A DNA stretch of 64,000 nucleotides from JBBDRJ01 sp963766295 (GTDB lineage Bacteria > Actinomycetota > JAICYB01): assembly GCA_963766295.1 (NCBI GenBank), contig CAVXYW010000002.1, positions 1,674,001-1,738,000 on the forward strand. Direction: 5' to 3'. The position numbers and the translations under genes were made by a program. This document shows positions 33,117 through 41,396 of this stretch, piece by piece (the first letter of the stretch is position 1; each line of letters starts with the position of its first letter). The notes beneath the pieces were generated by a model that saw nothing but the letters and a program-made list of their open reading frames with translations, was not told the DNA's origin and did not search any database.

Positions 33117-33890
33117 CAGGCGCCCTTGAAGTTCGCTTTGCCCGGACCTTCCTTCTCGAAACTCTCGAGCCCGTGCTTGGTGTCGTCGGTCGAGAACAGC
33201 TTGGTGAACTCTTCCAATTCGCGAGAAAGACCTTCGGGTCGCGGTCCGAAAGAACCGTGGATCGCACGTTTTGCGGCGGCGAGCGAAAGCGTCGGACCCG
33301 ACGCGTATCCGAGCAGCGGCCTCCATCGAACGCTCGAAGACTCCCGCCTCGACTACCTCGTCCAGCAGCCCCCACTGGAAAGCCGTCTCGGCCTCCACGA
33401 ACTCGCCGGTATAGATCATCCACTTCGCTCGGGAGAGTCCAACGAGTCGGGGCAAACGTTGCGTTCCTCCGGCACCGGGAATCAGTCCCACGACGATCTC
33501 GGGCTGTCCGAGCCGCGCCTTCGCATCGGCGAAACGGAAGTCGCAACCCATCGCGATCTCACATCCGCCGCCAAGCGCGTAACCGGTGACCGCGGCGATG
33601 GTGACGACGGGCAGCGCCTCTATGCGGTCGACTACTCGCTGCAATCCACCGACGCGCTTGTTCACGTCCTCCGGAGTGCCTTCCGCCATCTCTTTGAGAT
33701 CCGCGCCGGCCGAGAACGTGCGCTCTCCGCCGTACACAACGGCGGCTCGCACCGAAGCATCCTCTTCGATCTGCGCGCAAGCATCGTTCAGCTCGTCGAC
33801 CACTTGCACGTTCAACGCGTTGACCTTGGGACGATCGATGCGTATGACCGACACCGCACCGTCGCGCTCAACGCGAACAAGCTCACCCAT
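33116..33890 (-). pseudogene. Enoyl-CoA hydratase/isomerase, one-base frameshift in the C-terminal third
   Basis: ATG at 33890. The crotonase core is intact: the oxyanion-hole motif FSAGADLKEMAEG, ALGGGCEIAMGCDFR, and GQPEIVVGLIPGAGGTQRLPR with the catalytic Glu. After MEAAAR the frame loses sense, but removing one base from 33308-33310 restores YASGPTLSLAAAKRAIHG through to FEKEGPGKANFKGA and a TGA at 33116-33118, giving 257 residues, the usual length. In fatty-acid or branched-chain degradation it would hydrate enoyl-CoA. As sequenced, translation would run into the thioesterase frame. Confidence 0.85.
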
Positions 33891-33899
33891 AAGAACGGG

Positions 33900-33911
33900 A
33901 GTGTATAGATT
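33900..33911. promoter_or_regulatory. Overlapping divergent -10 elements
   Basis: On the plus strand TAGATT (33906-33911) lies 8 nt before the nicotinamidase ATG. On the minus strand TACACT (33905-33900) lies 9 nt before the hydratase ATG. The 29 bp between the starts leaves no room for long leaders. Confidence 0.4.
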
Positions 33912-33919
33912 CGGTCGTC

Positions 33920-34486
33920 ATGAAGGTCACGAACACGGACGCGTTGATCGTCGTCGACGTCCAGAACGATTTCTGCCCTGGTGGAGCTCTGGCCGTCACC
34001 GACGGCGACCAAGTGGTTCCCGTCATCAACAACCTGATGCCGCGCTTCGAGCACGTCCTGGCCACGCAGGATTTCCATCCGCCAGGACATTCGTCCTTCG
34101 AAGAACAAGGCGGCCCATGGCCCGTCCACTGCGTGCAAGGGACGGCCGGCGCCGCCCTTCATCCCGACCTGAACGAAGGCTCCCTCGACGAGATCGTCCA
34201 AAAAGGAACCGATCTGGCAACGGACGGGTACTCGGGTTTCGCCGGCACGGACCTTGCAGAGCGTTTGCGCGACCGAGGAATCAGACGCGTCTTCGTCACC
34301 GGTCTGGCCACCGACTATTGCGTGCGAGCGACGGCGATCGAAGCAACCGAGCACGGCTTCGATGTCGTCGTTCTCGCCGACGCGATCCGCGCCGTCGATG
34401 TAAACGCCGGTGACGGTGAGCGGGCACTGGCCGAGATGGAACGCTCCGGCGCCACCTTGCTCACGTCGGACGGGCTAGACTCGTAG
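33920..34486 (+). CDS. pncA: Nicotinamidase (isochorismatase superfamily)
   Basis: 188 residues. Hydrolyses nicotinamide to nicotinate in NAD salvage. The Asp of VDVQNDFCPGGAL, the Lys of QKGTD and the nucleophilic Cys of GLATDYCVRATA form the triad. The metal ligands are in ATQDFHPPGHSSF, and the WPVHCVQGT block is typical of PncA. No Shine-Dalgarno; a -10-like TAGATT precedes the ATG by 8 nt. Its neighbour nadA belongs to de novo NAD synthesis, supporting the assignment. Confidence 0.9.
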   Translation: MKVTNTDALIVVDVQNDFCPGGALAVTDGDQVVPVINNLMPRFEHVLATQDFHPPGHSSFEEQGGPWPVHCVQGTAGAALHPDLNEGSLDEIVQKGTDLATDGYSGFAGTDLAERLRDRGIRRVFVTGLATDYCVRATAIEATEHGFDVVVLADAIRAVDVNAGDGERALAEMERSGATLLTSDGLDS

Positions 34487-34581
34487 CCAATCCACATAAA
34501 CCCGAAGTGAGTCGTTTCGACGGGACATCGTGATTTCTTTCACAAAGTCCCGGAGGACGAAGCACAAGAGGTGGTGAGCAA

Positions 34582-35565
34582 GTGGCCTGTCAGAACGGCT
34601 ACGCCGAGCACTATCGGGGCCTCGGCCCCGACGAGATGGCCGCGCGTCTGCGCGCGCTCGCTTCGCAGCTGGGCGCCGTCATCCTGGCGCACAACTACCA
34701 GATCCCCGAGATCCAAGACGTCGCGGATTTCGTCGGCGACTCGCTCGGTCTATCTAGGCAGGCGGCCGAAACTAAAGCCGATGTGATCTTGTTCTGCGGT
34801 GTTCACTTCATGGCCGAAACCGCTGCGATCCTGTCCCCCGACAAAACCGTCCTGCTCCCAGATCTCGAAGCCGGATGCTCGCTGGCGGCCACCATCACCG
34901 CGGACGACCTGAGGCGCTGGAAGGCCGAATACCCGGGCGCCGTTGTTGTGTCCTACGTGAATACGACGGCCGAAGTGAAGGCACTGTCCGACTACTGCTG
35001 CACATCGGGAAATGCCGAGGGGATCATCAACTCCATCCCCGCCGACAAGGAGATCCTCTTCCTCCCCGACATGTTCCTCGGGGCGTATCTGGAGCGAAAG
35101 ACCGGACGGAAGATGCACATCTGGATGGGCGAGTGTCACGTGCATGCCGGTATCGACCCCGCCGACATCGGCGAGATGCGCGTAAAGAACCCCGACTCCG
35201 ACTTCCTGATCCACCCCGAATGCGGGTGCGTTACGCAAACCATGTATCGCCTGGGCGAAGGCGACATCTCGTCGAATGGGACCCACATCCTTTCGACGGA
35301 GGGGATGATCCGACACGCCAAGGCGAGCCCAAAGCGCTCGATGGTCGTGGCAACCGAGACCGGCATCCTCCACCGCCTCAAGAAAGAAGTGCCGACCAAG
35401 GAGTTCATCCCGGCGTCGCGGGGCGCGGTTTGTCAGTTCATGAAGCGGATCACCCTCCCCAAGGCCCTGTGGTCTCTCGAGCACATGGAGCACAAGATCA
35501 CCGTGCCGCCCGACGTGGCCGAGGCCGCACGGGGCGCCATCGACCGGATGGTGGCGATCAGCTAG
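34582..35565 (+). CDS. nadA: Quinolinate synthase
   Basis: 327 residues from the GTG at 34582, with AGAGGTGG upstream. Condenses iminoaspartate with dihydroxyacetone phosphate to quinolinate in de novo NAD synthesis. The 4Fe-4S ligands are in VILFCGVHFMAETA, in the YCCTSGNA region, and in HPECGCVTQT; LAHNYQIPEIQD and LPDMFLGAYLERKTG are further signatures. nadB and nadC are not in the window. The preceding 95 nt hold a TCACAAAGT sequence also found in the ATP synthase promoter. Confidence 0.95.
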   Translation: MACQNGYAEHYRGLGPDEMAARLRALASQLGAVILAHNYQIPEIQDVADFVGDSLGLSRQAAETKADVILFCGVHFMAETAAILSPDKTVLLPDLEAGCSLAATITADDLRRWKAEYPGAVVVSYVNTTAEVKALSDYCCTSGNAEGIINSIPADKEILFLPDMFLGAYLERKTGRKMHIWMGECHVHAGIDPADIGEMRVKNPDSDFLIHPECGCVTQTMYRLGEGDISSNGTHILSTEGMIRHAKASPKRSMVVATETGILHRLKKEVPTKEFIPASRGAVCQFMKRITLPKALWSLEHMEHKITVPPDVAEAARGAIDRMVAIS

Positions 35566-35574
35566 GCGCTCCGG

Positions 35575-35608
35575 GTCCTGAACACGTCCTGAACCCGACT
35601 TCAGGACG
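35575..35608. promoter_or_regulatory. Repeated GTCCTGAA motif with inverted repeat upstream of the 35635 gene
   Basis: GTCCTGAA occurs at 35575-35582 and 35586-35593, and its complement TTCAGGAC at 35600-35607. The last two form a 9 bp inverted repeat (CGTCCTGAA, TTCAGGACG) with a 6 nt spacer. It may be an operator of the downstream gene or a weak terminator of nadA; there is no T-run. Confidence 0.45.
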
Positions 35609-35634
35609 GTCGTCCCGGGGCCGATTCCATACCC

Positions 35635-37536
35635 ATGACGGTGCGTCAGCATGCTCAGTCGTCCGATGAGTTCTTTTACGGCCCAGAAGGGGAAGTGGGC
35701 GGTAAGAAGGGCCTGCTCACTAGCGAGGTCAAGCGCTCTCCACGCAAGGCTCGCAAGCAAGACGCGGTGGCGCACGCGCCCGCGCCGGTTTCCCCCATCG
35801 CCGTCGAGACCAAGGCGGTCAAGAACGTAGGCCGCAAGAAGGGCATCCTTTCGACCGAGATCAAGCTCCCGTCACGCAAGGCGCGCAAGCAAGAAGCTCA
35901 GGAGCAGGCAGCAGTACCGGTACTCCCCGCAGCCGAAACCAGGGTCGAGCGCGGCAGGGTCGCAGAACGCCCCGTCAGAGCCGTGGACCCACTACCGGCT
36001 GCTCCAAGACCCAAACGAGTCGTTCCGGTCGTGGCACCTCCCCTTCCGGCGGCCGAACCTCCCCCGGTCCCGCTTCCGGTTTCGGCTCCCCCAGCGCCTC
36101 TTACCGTTTCGGCTCCCCCAGCGCCTCTTACCGTTTCGGCTCCCCCAGCGCCTGCATCGGATCTCGAAGCCCCGACCCCGCTACCGCCAGCGGTTTCCAC
36201 TCCGGTGCCCAGCTTTGACGTGAACGCGCCGGGAAGCGCTCCTCCCGTCGGTCCGGCGGCGACTCGGTGGAAAAGGGTCGGAGGGATGCTCGTCCCCGAC
36301 GACGGTCCCGGTGCGCCGACACCCATGTCGGGAGCCCAGCAAGAGCCGGCGGAGGTCACTGCCTCTCAGCCTTTCGTGGCCACACCTCCGCCTCTAACGG
36401 AAGTTCCCACGAATATCCGTCTGGCCACACCGCAGGTCGGGACGGCGGAAGCGCCGTCGCCGTTCGCGATCCCAACCGGTGTGGCATCGCGCCCGGATGT
36501 TGCCGATCTGACGGACACCCTCGACGATTCGCAGCCGCCAACTCCTCGCAAGAGTTTCAAACGACGCCGTCGAGGAAGACTGCTGCCGGCACTGATCGCC
36601 GGACTGCTCGTATCTGGAGCTGCGGGCTACTTCGCCTACACGAAGTCGTCGACCGATGCCGAGCTCGTCTCGTTCCGCTACGCGTACGAAGCCGGAGACA
36701 AACGCACCTACGACATCACCATGCAGATGGACATGAAGCCGTCCGGGCTCCCGGACTCCGCTCCGTTCCAAGGAACGATGAACGCAACGATGGGACTGGA
36801 CGTCGTCTCGAAGGTCGAGGACGGCTCAACGATCATCGAGATCGAGATGTCCAACATCAGCGTCCAGCCCAACCTTGGGACGGGAGGCGACATCGGCAAG
36901 ATGCGTGTGTCCATAGCACCGGACGGACGAGTGACCAAGGTCGAAGGCGTCGGCGGTCCTTTCGGAGCGGCCGGCATCGATGTGGGCTCCTTCCTCAACA
37001 TCCCCGGCGGTGGCGCGACGGACAGCGCGAGCTCCCAGTTCCTGTTCCCGCAGTTCCCGAACGAGGGTGTCCGTCCCGGAGATTCATGGACGGAAGAAAC
37101 CGTGCTGCCTCTCCCTTTCAGTGACGACCCGATCAAGGTCACGAGCGTCGGAACCTTCGAAGGCTACGAACAAACCACTTACGGCCAAGCTGCGCAGATG
37201 CATCACGTCGTTACGATGCCGATGAACTTCTCCTTCACGCTTGCCGAGCTGTTCCAGTCGATGGCCGAGATCACCGAGGGCGGCGCGCCGCCCGTCCCGC
37301 TCGAAGCTCAGGGTGCACGTTTTGTCATCAATGGGTCGATGAAGATGATCACGGATTCTCTGGTGCTCCCCGGCGGCGGCGACATCACGAAGATGGTGGG
37401 CACCACGGAGATGGATCTGGACATGCACATCGAGGGCGTTCCGGCCAGCGCGCTGGAAGGCTCCCCCGGTGAGTTCTCGATGGCCGGCACGATGAGCATG
37501 ACCATCCTTCGTACCGACGGCGCTCCGGCTACGTAG
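35635..37536 (+). CDS. Large proline-rich membrane protein with DUF6263-like external domain
   Basis: 633 residues, ATG at 35635. Residues about 21-47 and 62-87 are two copies of a basic motif (KKGLLTSEVKRSPRKARKQ and KKGILSTEIKLPSRKARKQ). About 100 to 300 is Pro/Ala-rich with a nine-residue VSAPPAPLT repeat. RRRRGR precedes one membrane helix (about 319-336, LLPALIAGLLVSGAAGYFAY). The external part (about 340-633) reads FRYAYEAGDKRTYDITMQM and several beta-rich stretches, resembling DUF6263. Topology is cytoplasmic N-terminus, external C-terminus. Function unknown; possibly envelope-linked. Confidence 0.7.
   Translation: MTVRQHAQSSDEFFYGPEGEVGGKKGLLTSEVKRSPRKARKQDAVAHAPAPVSPIAVETKAVKNVGRKKGILSTEIKLPSRKARKQEAQEQAAVPVLPAAETRVERGRVAERPVRAVDPLPAAPRPKRVVPVVAPPLPAAEPPPVPLPVSAPPAPLTVSAPPAPLTVSAPPAPASDLEAPTPLPPAVSTPVPSFDVNAPGSAPPVGPAATRWKRVGGMLVPDDGPGAPTPMSGAQQEPAEVTASQPFVATPPPLTEVPTNIRLATPQVGTAEAPSPFAIPTGVASRPDVADLTDTLDDSQPPTPRKSFKRRRRGRLLPALIAGLLVSGAAGYFAYTKSSTDAELVSFRYAYEAGDKRTYDITMQMDMKPSGLPDSAPFQGTMNATMGLDVVSKVEDGSTIIEIEMSNISVQPNLGTGGDIGKMRVSIAPDGRVTKVEGVGGPFGAAGIDVGSFLNIPGGGATDSASSQFLFPQFPNEGVRPGDSWTEETVLPLPFSDDPIKVTSVGTFEGYEQTTYGQAAQMHHVVTMPMNFSFTLAELFQSMAEITEGGAPPVPLEAQGARFVINGSMKMITDSLVLPGGGDITKMVGTTEMDLDMHIEGVPASALEGSPGEFSMAGTMSMTILRTDGAPAT
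36079..36153 (+). repeat. 27 bp in-frame tandem repeat (2.8 copies)
   Basis: Copies start at 36079, 36106 and 36133; the first two are identical and the third matches over 21 bases. Each encodes VSAPPAPLT. The perfect identity suggests recent expansion and likely length variation between strains. Confidence 0.9.
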
Positions 37537-38260
37537 CCCGCGCCGCCTTCAACTCACGCCGAACCTTCTTCCAGTCCGACACCTTCGTCGACAACGTGAT
37601 GTCAGTGACGATCTGAAGGACGCCGATCCCGATCAGGATCCAAGTCAGCCATCCGAACTCGTCGTACAAAGGCACAGACGCGACCAGCAACGCGAAGGGC
37701 ACCAGCTTCGTCAGGACGGCTCCGGATGCGTGCATCACAGCGCGGCGCCTCGGCGACGAGCGCAGGTAGCTCGCGTAATCGACCTTTAGACCGGGTCTCG
37801 GTGGTGGTGGTCCACCAATAAACGTGTGCGTGAACCGGATGCCCACGATCCGTCCCACGACGTAATGCGCCAAGCAGTGTGTTCCAAGCAGAAGCGCGAT
37901 CGTGCCTGTCAGGAACGCGATGTACACGAACCATCGTCCATTGTCGATGGCATCGAACAACTGCTCGCCGAAAAACCGTTCGTGTCCGACCAAACGGGCC
38001 GACGCGATCGCGACGATGCCGAACAACGTCGTCGCGATGAGAACGAGCAAACCGAAAAGCAACGGGAACCTCAGCTTCACTCCGCTCTCGAAAGCGCGCC
38101 GGTCGATCAAAGCGACCCGATCGGCGTAGATCTCGGCCAGCGCACGATCACCCCGCAGGACGGACACGGCTTTCCAGAAGCCAGTCCCCCTTAACCCGCG
38201 TCCTTCACCAACGCTTTGTTCCGCGCGGTCCAGTGCTGCTTCGATCTCCGGTCTATCCAC
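37529..38260 (-). CDS. Membrane protein resembling an inactive M50 (site-2) protease
   Basis: 243 residues from the GTG at 38260, 1 nt after the mutase stop. There are at least four membrane helices. At the position where M50 proteases carry HExxH within a helix, this protein has THCLAHYVVGRIVGIR: both His remain but Glu is Cys. The following loop (TFIGGPPPPRPGLKVDYASY) and ASGAVLTKLVPFALL resemble the second half of the M50 core. Catalysis by the usual mechanism is not possible. Co-transcribed with the mutase; function unknown. Confidence 0.55.
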   Translation of the reverse strand: MDRPEIEAALDRAEQSVGEGRGLRGTGFWKAVSVLRGDRALAEIYADRVALIDRRAFESGVKLRFPLLFGLLVLIATTLFGIVAIASARLVGHERFFGEQLFDAIDNGRWFVYIAFLTGTIALLLGTHCLAHYVVGRIVGIRFTHTFIGGPPPPRPGLKVDYASYLRSSPRRRAVMHASGAVLTKLVPFALLVASVPLYDEFGWLTWILIGIGVLQIVTDITLSTKVSDWKKVRRELKAARAT

Positions 38261-38261
38261 G

Positions 38262-39932
38262 CTAGAAACGGGGAGCTTCGCGGTATCGCCCGTACACCTC
38301 GGCCATGGCCTCGGCGATCTCCCCGACCGATGCGTATGCGCGGCTCGCATCCAGGATGTACGGGATCAGGTTGTCATCACCGCGGCTCGCTTCGGTAAGT
38401 GCAGCCAGCGCCTTCCCGGTCGCGGTTTGGTCGCGATCGGCCCGCAGCTGCTTGAGCTCCCGGACGGCCTGGTCCTCGACGTCTTGCCCGATCCGAAGGA
38501 ACTCGGGTTGGGACTGCACCGACTCGGTGAATGCGTTCACTCCAACCTGTACCTGTCGCTGGGAGTCGAACCGCTTCTGCTGGCGATACGCAGCCTCGGC
38601 GATCTCCATCTGGAAGAAGCCTTCCTCGATGCCCCGCAGACACCCTTCCAGCATTGATCCGTTCCCCAGCTTCTCTATCCGCTTGAAGTAGTCCTCAACT
38701 TCTTCTTCGATGCGATCGGTGAGCGATTCGATGAAGTGGGATCCGCCGAGAGGATCGATGACATTTGCGACGCCGGTCTCGTAGGCAATCACTTGCTGCG
38801 TACGGAGTGCGATCTCGACGGCTTCGGCGGACGGAAGCGCGTAAACCTCGTCCAATGAGTTGGTGTGCAGCGATTGCGCGCCGCCGATCACACCGGCCAA
38901 CGCCTCGAGTGCCGTCCGCACTACGTTGTTTGCAGGCTGCTGAAGAGTTAGCGAGCATCCGGCCGTCTGTACGTGGAAGCGGCACTGCATGGCGGCCGGA
39001 TCCGTGGCTCCGTAGCGGTCCTTCATCCAGCGAGCCCAGATCCTCCGGGCTGCGCGGAACTTCGCGATCTCTTCGAAAAAATCGATGTGTGAGTTGAAGA
39101 AGAATGACAACTGCGGTCCGAAAACGTTTACGTCCAGGCCGCGTTGCAGTCCGAGTTCCACGTAAGCGAATCCGTCGGCAAGCGTAAAGGCGACTTCCTG
39201 CGCGGCCGTCGAGCCGGCTTCCCGGATGTGGTAGCCCGACACGGAGATCGGGTGGTATCGCGGAAGGTGCTGGGCGCAGTACTCCATCATGTCGCCGATG
39301 AGCCGAAGATGAGGACGCGGCGGATACACCCACTCCTTTTGAGCGATGTACTCCTTGAGGATGTCGGTCTGGCACGTGCCGTCTAGCTGTGCGAAAGGAA
39401 CACCCTGTTGCTCGGCCACCGCGAGGTAGAAGCAAAAGAACGTCGCGGCAGGACCGGAGATCGTCATCGACACGGAGACGTCGCTAAGCGGGATGCCCTT
39501 GAAGAGTGCCTCCATGTCGCGCAGGGAAGATACGGCTGCACCGCACCGTCCTACCTCGCCCAGAGAAAGTGGATCGTCCGCGTCACGCCCCATCAACGCC
39601 GGCATGTCGAAGGCCACCGAGAGTCCGGTTTGACCCTGCGAGAGTAGGAAGTGATAGCGCTCGTTGGTGTCCGCGGCCGAACCGAAGCCCGCGAACTGGC
39701 GCATGGTCCACAAGCGGCCCCTGTGTCCCGAGGTGTAGACGCCTCTGGTGTACGGATACTCGCCGGGGAACCCGACCGACTCGTTGTAATCGCGATCCTT
39801 GTCGTCGCTCGGTGTGTACAGGGCCTTGAGAGGGATGCCGGAAAGGGTCTCGAAGTCGACGTCACGCTTGGCTGCTTCGTCGTACTTCTTCTGCCACTCG
39901 AGCTCCGCCTGTACCTCGTCCGATTCTGTCAT
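38262..39932 (-). CDS. B12-dependent acyl-CoA mutase large subunit (methylmalonyl/isobutyryl-CoA mutase family)
   Basis: 556 residues, ATG at 39932. TIM-barrel acyl-CoA binding chain without a B12-binding domain, which must come from a separate small subunit not in the window. RGRLWTMRQFAGFGSAADTN, FDMPALMGRDADDP, SGYHIREAGSTAAQE and FFFNSHIDFFEEIAKFR are family hallmarks. In DILKEYIAQKEWVYPPRPHL a Gln stands where methylmalonyl-CoA mutase has the carboxylate-binding Arg. That favours isobutyryl-CoA or related mutase activity. MeaB is encoded 2.3 kb upstream, and MarR is divergent. Confidence 0.85.
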   Translation of the reverse strand: MTESDEVQAELEWQKKYDEAAKRDVDFETLSGIPLKALYTPSDDKDRDYNESVGFPGEYPYTRGVYTSGHRGRLWTMRQFAGFGSAADTNERYHFLLSQGQTGLSVAFDMPALMGRDADDPLSLGEVGRCGAAVSSLRDMEALFKGIPLSDVSVSMTISGPAATFFCFYLAVAEQQGVPFAQLDGTCQTDILKEYIAQKEWVYPPRPHLRLIGDMMEYCAQHLPRYHPISVSGYHIREAGSTAAQEVAFTLADGFAYVELGLQRGLDVNVFGPQLSFFFNSHIDFFEEIAKFRAARRIWARWMKDRYGATDPAAMQCRFHVQTAGCSLTLQQPANNVVRTALEALAGVIGGAQSLHTNSLDEVYALPSAEAVEIALRTQQVIAYETGVANVIDPLGGSHFIESLTDRIEEEVEDYFKRIEKLGNGSMLEGCLRGIEEGFFQMEIAEAAYRQQKRFDSQRQVQVGVNAFTESVQSQPEFLRIGQDVEDQAVRELKQLRADRDQTATGKALAALTEASRGDDNLIPYILDASRAYASVGEIAEAMAEVYGRYREAPRF

Positions 39933-39961
39933 TTCCTAGGTACTCCGATGATTGGACGTCC

Positions 39962-39967
39962 TAGTAT
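39962..39967 (+). promoter_or_regulatory. -10 box of the marR-like gene (leaderless)
   Basis: TAGTAT, 6 nt before the GTG at 39974, within the 41 bp shared with the divergent mutase gene. CCTAGG and CCTAGT blocks flank the region and could be regulator contacts. Confidence 0.5.
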
Positions 39968-39973
39968 ATAACC

Positions 39974-40477
39974 GTGACGAAACCGCTGACCTTCGATCCC
40001 ATCGCCGAAGCCCGGCGCCAATGGCAGCGGCGCTGGGGAGCCAAGCCGGGCCCGTCCATGGCAGCCGTGACCTCGATCATGCGAGCCCAGCAGCTCCTGC
40101 TCGCGAAGCTAAACGATGCGTTGAAGCCCTTTGATCTGACCTTCGCGCGGTACGAAGCGCTGATGCTGCTCTTGTTCAGTCGCAACGGTTCCCTCCCGCT
40201 GGGCAAGATCGGAGAGCGTCTGCAGGTCCACGCAACGAGCGTGACGAACACCGTTGATGGCCTGGAAGCAAGTGGCTACGCGCGCCGGGTGCCTCATGAG
40301 TCGGATCGGCGCGCAATGCTTGCAGTGATCACACCAGGGGGACGGCGCGCCGCTCAGAGCGCAACAAAAGTGTTGAACGACTCGGCTTTCTTCATGGCTC
40401 CGATAAGGGCGTCAGAGTTGGACGAACTCACGAAGACGATCGAGAAGCTGCGCCGCGAAGCCGGGGATTTCTCGTAA
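39974..40477 (+). CDS. MarR-family transcriptional regulator
   Basis: 167 residues from the GTG at 39974. Winged helix: LTFARYEALMLLLFSRNGSLPLGKIGERLQVHATSV with the recognition helix about residues 75-90, and the wing basic motif HESDRRAMLAVITPGGR. N- and C-terminal helices make the dimer. It is divergent from the acyl-CoA mutase with 41 bp between starts, so it probably represses that gene and itself in response to an acyl-CoA or aromatic ligand. Ligand unknown. Confidence 0.88.
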   Translation: MTKPLTFDPIAEARRQWQRRWGAKPGPSMAAVTSIMRAQQLLLAKLNDALKPFDLTFARYEALMLLLFSRNGSLPLGKIGERLQVHATSVTNTVDGLEASGYARRVPHESDRRAMLAVITPGGRRAAQSATKVLNDSAFFMAPIRASELDELTKTIEKLRREAGDFS

Positions 40478-40488
40478 TCGCTCGGCTT

Positions 40489-41076
40489 TCATTCGTCCGG
40501 CCCACCGAGAACGGGCCGTAGCGCGTCGGCCCCGCGTGCACCCGCGAGGACGGCCATCAGTCTGCGGAACTGAGGACTTTCGGTACCCATCAGTTGACCA
40601 AGCCATCGTTCAGCTTCACGAGCGTCGATCGAGTTGCTGTCGGCTGCCGCCTCGATGTCAGCCCAGTCCTTCGTCCGATCGTAGATCGCTTTCAACACCA
40701 CGAGATCTGTGCAATCAAGCACCGGAATCTTGATTTTCTCGAACGGGACCAGCCGGATTCGCGAAGCTGCTTGTTCATGGAACGGGTGGTAGCTGAAGAA
40801 GAGGTCGATGGCGGTCTCGTCCCACCACAGTCGCAGCTGCCCTCGCTGCGATGCTTCAGCTGGAGAATCGTCTTCAACCTGGATCTCGTCCGGAAGAGCT
40901 TCGATTACCTCCTTTGCTGCCGAAACAGAGACGAAGACGTTTACATCTAGATCAATGGTCGCTCGCGGCTCGTCAGTGCAGTAGCCGAAAGCTATTGCTC
41001 CGCCGAAGGCGTGATGAATCTCTGCTGCTCTGAGTTGCTCATGCACGAGCACGAGCTTCTCGGCAAGGCTGGTCAC
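40489..41076 (-). CDS. Nucleotidyltransferase-fold protein, possible toxin partner
   Basis: 195 residues. The N-terminus has the nucleotidyltransferase signature FGGAIAFGY ... RATIDLDVNVFV (Gly pair and DxD), and ends with a helical bundle. This matches the broad AbiEii/DUF1814-like group, some of which block growth by modifying tRNA. ATG at 41076 overlaps the upstream HTH gene stop as ATGA, the layout of an antitoxin-toxin pair. A housekeeping role (small-molecule or tRNA nucleotidyl transfer) is also possible. Confidence 0.65.
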   Translation of the reverse strand: MTSLAEKLVLVHEQLRAAEIHHAFGGAIAFGYCTDEPRATIDLDVNVFVSVSAAKEVIEALPDEIQVEDDSPAEASQRGQLRLWWDETAIDLFFSYHPFHEQAASRIRLVPFEKIKIPVLDCTDLVVLKAIYDRTKDWADIEAAADSNSIDAREAERWLGQLMGTESPQFRRLMAVLAGARGADALRPVLGGPDE

Positions 41077-41390
41077 CCGCGTGGGAGCCCCGGGAACGCC
41101 AGCTCCCGCCGTCGGCGCCGCTTCGGAAGCGCATCGGTGAACCGAAGGAGTTCCGCAAGGATGCGCCCCGCCCTTTCGGGATCGGGTCCCGAGCGTGCGG
41201 TTGTCAGTCGATAGCCCGCGGCCGCCAGCAGCCGAGAGAGCGCCCTGCTACCTGGATCGCGATGGCCGTGCTCGTAGGCAGAGATAACCGAGTGAGGCAC
41301 GCCGGCGCGCCGGGCGAGCTCGGAGACCGACAGCCCGGAAGCAGCTCGGGCGTTCCGGATCAAGCGCGCGGCCTCTGTGGCTTCCGCCAT
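41073..41390 (-). CDS. XRE-family helix-turn-helix protein, possible antitoxin
   Basis: 105 residues, ATG at 41390. HTH: LSVSELARRAGVPHSVISAY with EHGHRDPGSRALSRLLAAAG completing the five-helix XRE domain, and a basic tail (KRRRRREL). An 18 bp palindrome overlaps its -10 box, so it very likely represses its own operon. It is translationally coupled to the downstream nucleotidyltransferase. Confidence 0.75.
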   Translation of the reverse strand: MAEATEAARLIRNARAASGLSVSELARRAGVPHSVISAYEHGHRDPGSRALSRLLAAAGYRLTTARSGPDPERAGRILAELLRFTDALPKRRRRRELAFPGLPRG

Positions 41391-41396
41391 CCTTCG

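Noticed and set aside
32688..33890. Apparent 400-residue fusion of enoyl-CoA hydratase and thioesterase
   Set aside because: The hydratase C-terminus is found intact one frame away and ends with TGATG at the thioesterase start, so the fusion is produced by a one-base shift.
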